This document shows positions 58,601 to 64,000 of a stretch of DNA of 64,000 bases, piece after piece (the stretch's first letter is position 1; every line of letters begins with the position of its first letter). This stretch comes from Chlorops oryzae (Eukaryota > Arthropoda > Insecta > Diptera > Chloropidae). The stretch lies in contig CM035806.1 of the NCBI GenBank assembly GCA_020466095.1, positions 785,602-849,601 of the forward strand. The letters run 5' to 3'. The translations under genes were made by a program, and so were the position numbers. The notes under the pieces were generated by a model. That model did no database searches. It was not told where the DNA came from and saw nothing but the letters and a program-made list of their open reading frames with translations.

Positions 58601-59160
58601 AAGAACATTTGGCGTAATTCTTTGGAAGACACGAAGCGCAATATCAGAATGGGGAAAGCATTGAAAACAATCGCTAGCAAACATTTCGGAAGTGATCATA
58701 TTAATCAGTCCGATAAAAAAAAAAAAATTAAAAAACAAATAAAAACGTCATAAATATGAACCCGAAATGAGTTGGAAATATTGAGAAATAAGAGTCTCAG
58801 AAACCGATCGGAGGTGATTTAATGGACGCGCTAGGGCTCTGAAATATGACAAAAATTTTTGTATGGGAATTAGTGTGGCCATCCGTTGCTTATGATTTTC
58901 ATTTGTTTTGGATTCTGTGGGAAACGCCCTAGAAATGTGACTTTTTAGAGAATAGATTCACCTTTCTTTTAAAAAATAAAACAACGTTAACGGATTTTAA
59001 TGATTATAGTCTCAAAAAATTCGCCATTTAAATCGAACATTTAATTTTTTGATACCATACCCATTTTTCGACCTGTTAAAAGGAGGAACCCAAAGGGTCT
59101 GGCGGGTTGCAAAACAAGGTATTTTTTAAAAACATTTTAAAGGTTTTATAAAAACTGAAA
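55690..59160. other. AT-rich intergenic or intronic DNA
   Basis: No gene seen. Features are short tandem repeats: CATC/ATCC/CCGT/GTTC steps (56421-56573) and CAA units (56646-56670). Confidence 0.5.
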
Positions 59161-59523
59161 TACACTGAAAAAAATAGTTACATTTTTGATTTCTTTTTTG
59201 TGCAAAAATTTTTCTCAGTGTAAAATTTAAAAATAAATTTTCTATATTCCGTGTCTTATTAACAATAAGTCACCGTTTGTTTCATATTTTTATCTGAATT
59301 ATTTTTGGAGATATTAAATTTTTAAAAACATGCCGTATGAGCAATGTGTTTTGTATCATTTTTGCACATTTGTACTGGATGTTAGTACTAGAGCATCTAT
59401 GTACACTTGTAATTTTTTGAATATCTCACTGTTGCGCCATTTAATTTGAATGAAACTTTTTTTTAAATGAAAGCAAATACTTAGAGGTATTTTTTTTTTT
59501 AATTTGTAGAGTGGCGTTCAACT

Positions 59524-59870
59524 GGGAATACACTGAAAAATATTGTTAAAATTGTCTTTTTAGTTTTGTGGGAAAATTTTTCTCAGTTTAAAAATTAAAA
59601 TTTTTTTTTTTTTTATTTCCTGTTATATTAGAAACCTGGGAATACACTGAAAAAAATTGTTAAAATTGTCTTTTTAGTTTTGTGGGAAAAATTTTCTCAG
59701 TGTAAAAATTAAAAATAAATTTTTTTTGATTTCCTGTTATATTAGCAACCTGGGAATACACTGAAAAATATTGTTAAAATTGTCTTTTTAGTTTTGTGGA
59801 AAAATTTTTCTCAGTGTAAAAATAAAAAAAATTTTTTTTTTGATTTCCTGTTATATTAGCAATCGGCCAA
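59524..59870 (+). repeat. Three tandem units of about 114 bp with inverted ends
   Basis: Each unit starts GGGAATACACTGAAAAA, contains TTGTCTTTTTAGTTTTGTGG and TTTCTCAGTGTA (or TTTA), then ATTTCCTGTTATATTAG. A fourth, more distant copy begins near 59161. Confidence 0.85.
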
Positions 59871-61448
<1,578 letters not shown>

Positions 61449-61985
61449 TATAGGAAAATCACTTCGTGTTTTGTACGTAATCTTTTGATTACACAGAAAA
61501 ACTGGCTTCGAAAAATTCCAATTAATTAGGAGAAAAAAAAGGCAATATAATGTAGCGAAAAAGCCTTGAGAAGGTTCGCTATAGAGAGAAATTTGTTTTA
61601 GAGGTGGTCGTTATAGAGAAGAGTGTCGACTGTATTTATTTAGTTCAATGAACTACATGAACTATAGGATGTATGTTTGGTAAAAACTGCCGTACCTATA
61701 TATTAAAAATAAAGTATTTTTGGATACTTTATTGTTCCATGAAAGTATAAAGTATATCGATTAGAAATAAAGTAGGATACTATATTATATAGTATGGTTG
61801 GCAACCCTAGATATATTTGAAAGGGATTTAAGAAGACCTTGTGAATTGCCCAAATATATCACAAGCAGTGGCGGATTTACCTTATAGAAAACATAGGCAA
61901 CTGCCTAGGTACAAATTTGTCAGGGGCGGGGCATATTCAGGACGTCTATGCATCAATAACAGAAAAGGCGAAAATTAGCCTGCTG

Positions 61986-62844
61986 CACAGAAAAACTGGC
62001 TACGAAAAAAATCCAACTATTGGCGTTTGTTAAACTCGATTCATCGGTTTTTTAATTGTCCCAATTAAAAATTTCAAACAAATCACGAAATTCGGGAAAA
62101 GTTCGAAATATTAAATTTTTGAACAAAATTTTGGTTGATTATTTTGTTGTATTTAATACCAAAATTATTAACACTTAACAAAACTGATGCTTGAAATTTT
62201 TTAAAGTGCATATAAATATTTTTCTAAAATTCTCATTAGCTTTATGCGGACTTACATATACTAAGGGACAAAATAATCAAAAATTTGCTCCACATATAAC
62301 CATATATGTCACTCTCATAGATATTGCGCGTGACATTTCGCGCCAGTAAGAAAGAGATGGTACTCGGCAGGCAAAATATTGCGAGAGAGAAATACTTTTG
62401 GTGAGTACCCAAGTGAAAAATGGTAATTTTGGTGGGTACCCAATACCGTGGTGGGTACCCAAGACCGTGGTGAAATGAGCCAAAATGGAAACGGCTCCTG
62501 AGTGACATATATAGTTATATATGTTTATGATGTTATAATGTATAATTATCTTCCGTAAACTGACTTTGCAGACTCAAATTTTTATTATGGAATATGTAGA
62601 TGAGGCATTTTTTTCCTTTTTTTTATTTATTTAAATTAATTGGTTGATTTTTATTAATACCTTTGGTTGTTGATATTACAAATCGTTTGTTGAAATATTT
62701 TATTGAGTGTTAATACTTCGAGTAATTGTCCCAATTAAACGATTTTTTAATATAACAAAAACTGTGATAGGCTGAGTTTTAACAACGAATTTGTTATATT
62801 GATTAAAAAATTGTTTATATTTACGCACAAAAGTCTTTCTGTGT
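61986..62844 (+). mobile_element. MITE family G, copy 3 (no large insertion)
   Basis: 859 bp from CACAGAAAAACTGGC to AGTCTTTCTGTG, the reference copy for this window. Contains a family F unit (62290-62523). No coding capacity. Confidence 0.75.
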
Positions 62845-64000
62845 ACCTTTTTAATCTGTTGATTACATTTTTTATGGCACGCAATTTAATGTTTTTTATT
62901 TGCCAAAAAAATATTATAAAGTATACAATATTTATGCATTACTACGTGCAAAGTAGTGGTGGCTAAGGGGTTTGAAATATACTTCGGATTGTTACCGAGG
63001 GGGGTAAAAAAGTAGTAAAAAAAAAAAAAAAAAAAATGGGTCACGTAGTTTCGACACGTTCCCTTATGCGTGAGAATGTCACCTACGTATACATATGTAT
63101 GTATATTTACCTGTGATATAACTGATGACTTTGCCCTGCAAGAGACGTTTGCCTGCTGGGATATGTGCATACGTACATGTGTACGTTGGCGCCGTGTTGT
63201 TTCGCTCTTGTCGGTATGGCAGCAAGACGGAAAACTTTTGCAACTGACAGTTTCATAATTAGGTATTCAAAATCTTTAATAACGAAATTTCAACGCTCAC
63301 TTGCATTGCTCGAGATCTCGTCTATTCGCAGCAGAGCAGAGCAGACATGAAAAGAAATCTCTTTGTGCGTGTGTATTGTGTACGCGTAGGCGCACGTGTG
63401 CTTGCGTGTGTCCGTGTGTGCGTCTGTTTTTGTGCGGTCGGGCACCATTGTTTGCTTTGAGCTTATCCGAGCTAAGCAAACCGCAAACGAGAGCACCACA
63501 TTGGGCGCCTAAAACGCATTTTCAAAAATATTTATTTTCTTTGGCTAAACGAATTCGAAGCGTCACTACTTAAGCTCCCCCCCCCACCGCCAAGCTGCTG
63601 CTGCTCAAGCTGCGCAATTCGATTTTGCCATTTGAAAAAGAGAGGGAAACAAAAAGAAAAGGAAAAAAAAACTGAAGAAGAAAATCCTCGTTTGTCAATT
63701 GCAAATTTACTGTTTTCGGGATCAAAACCGAAAAATCTGTTTTTGTAATTTTTCTTTCCTTTTTCTTCTTTTTTTTTTGTGGGTTTATTTCTTAGGAGTT
63801 TTTGACAGTTCGATTGGATGAAATTACTGTGGCTAGAAAGCTTTCTTGCTTCAGATATTGAATTGATATACATACATACCTACATTTTCGATTTCTTTTG
63901 CGAAATTTCCGGAATACTTTCATTCGTCTGATCAGGAGCGGTTTAAGACAATTTGCCGCCGCAGGCAGTTGAGATTTTGTCACCTCAGACACACACAGAA
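62845..64000. other. Window end, no gene recognised
   Basis: A half MITE ends at about 63065 (GGGTCACGTAGTTTC). 63160-63480 is GC-richer with CGTGTG runs; nothing can be assigned. Confidence 0.45.

Overview
This window looks like a chromosomal piece of a higher fly (Diptera, Brachycera; a tephritid-like fruit fly is my best guess, not proven). The evidence is: multi-exon genes with GT-AG introns, Drosophila-type core promoters (TATA box, TCAGTT initiator, downstream element), AT-rich non-coding DNA packed with small DNA transposons, and proteins of the insect NAAT clade of SLC6 transporters. There are no bacterial or viral genes, and no intact transposase or reverse transcriptase was found.

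Layout. 1-45042 holds three tandem plus-strand paralogs of a sodium-dependent nutrient amino acid transporter (NAAT1-like), here called NAAT-A (promoter ~1444, ATG 6746, stop 9262), NAAT-B (promoter ~14790, ATG 20797, stop 23463) and NAAT-C (promoter ~30370, ATG 38522, stop 45042). Each has one untranslated first exon, a 5-8 kb first intron and seven coding exons with identical phases. The predicted proteins are 639, 641 and 652 aa. NAAT-C carries two versions of coding exon 3 (39181-39373 and 41725-41998) with identical phases; they can only be used one at a time. 45220-46090 is a minus-strand three-exon 6-phosphogluconolactonase gene (about 242 aa), tail-to-tail with NAAT-C. From 46.1 kb to the end I see no convincing coding gene: it is nested transposons, microsatellites and a GC-richer stretch (about 49.7-53.7 kb) that could be the 5' region of another gene.

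How the genes work together. The three transporters would import neutral amino acids with sodium across epithelial plasma membranes. Their core promoters share exact spacing (TATA at -33, initiator A at +1, CATCGTG-like element at +29), so they probably share a transcription mode. Coding exons 2, 5 and 6 show near-identical tracts between paralogs that suggest gene conversion, while exon 3 (TM3 and extracellular loop 2) stays divergent. The lactonase belongs to the oxidative pentose phosphate pathway and is probably an unrelated neighbour.

Repeats dominate the rest. Well-supported ones include a 2,981-bp hAT-type element with an exact 8-bp target duplication and a 505-bp-arm palindrome, several MITEs with exact target duplications (TA, TTAA, 8 bp, 9 bp), a MITE family carrying a 43-bp minisatellite (three copies), four-level nested insertions, several tRNA-like (SINE-type) sequences, and a (CCTAA)n array of about 320 bp, the complement of the insect telomere motif TTAGG, sitting at the tail of a tRNA-like SINE.
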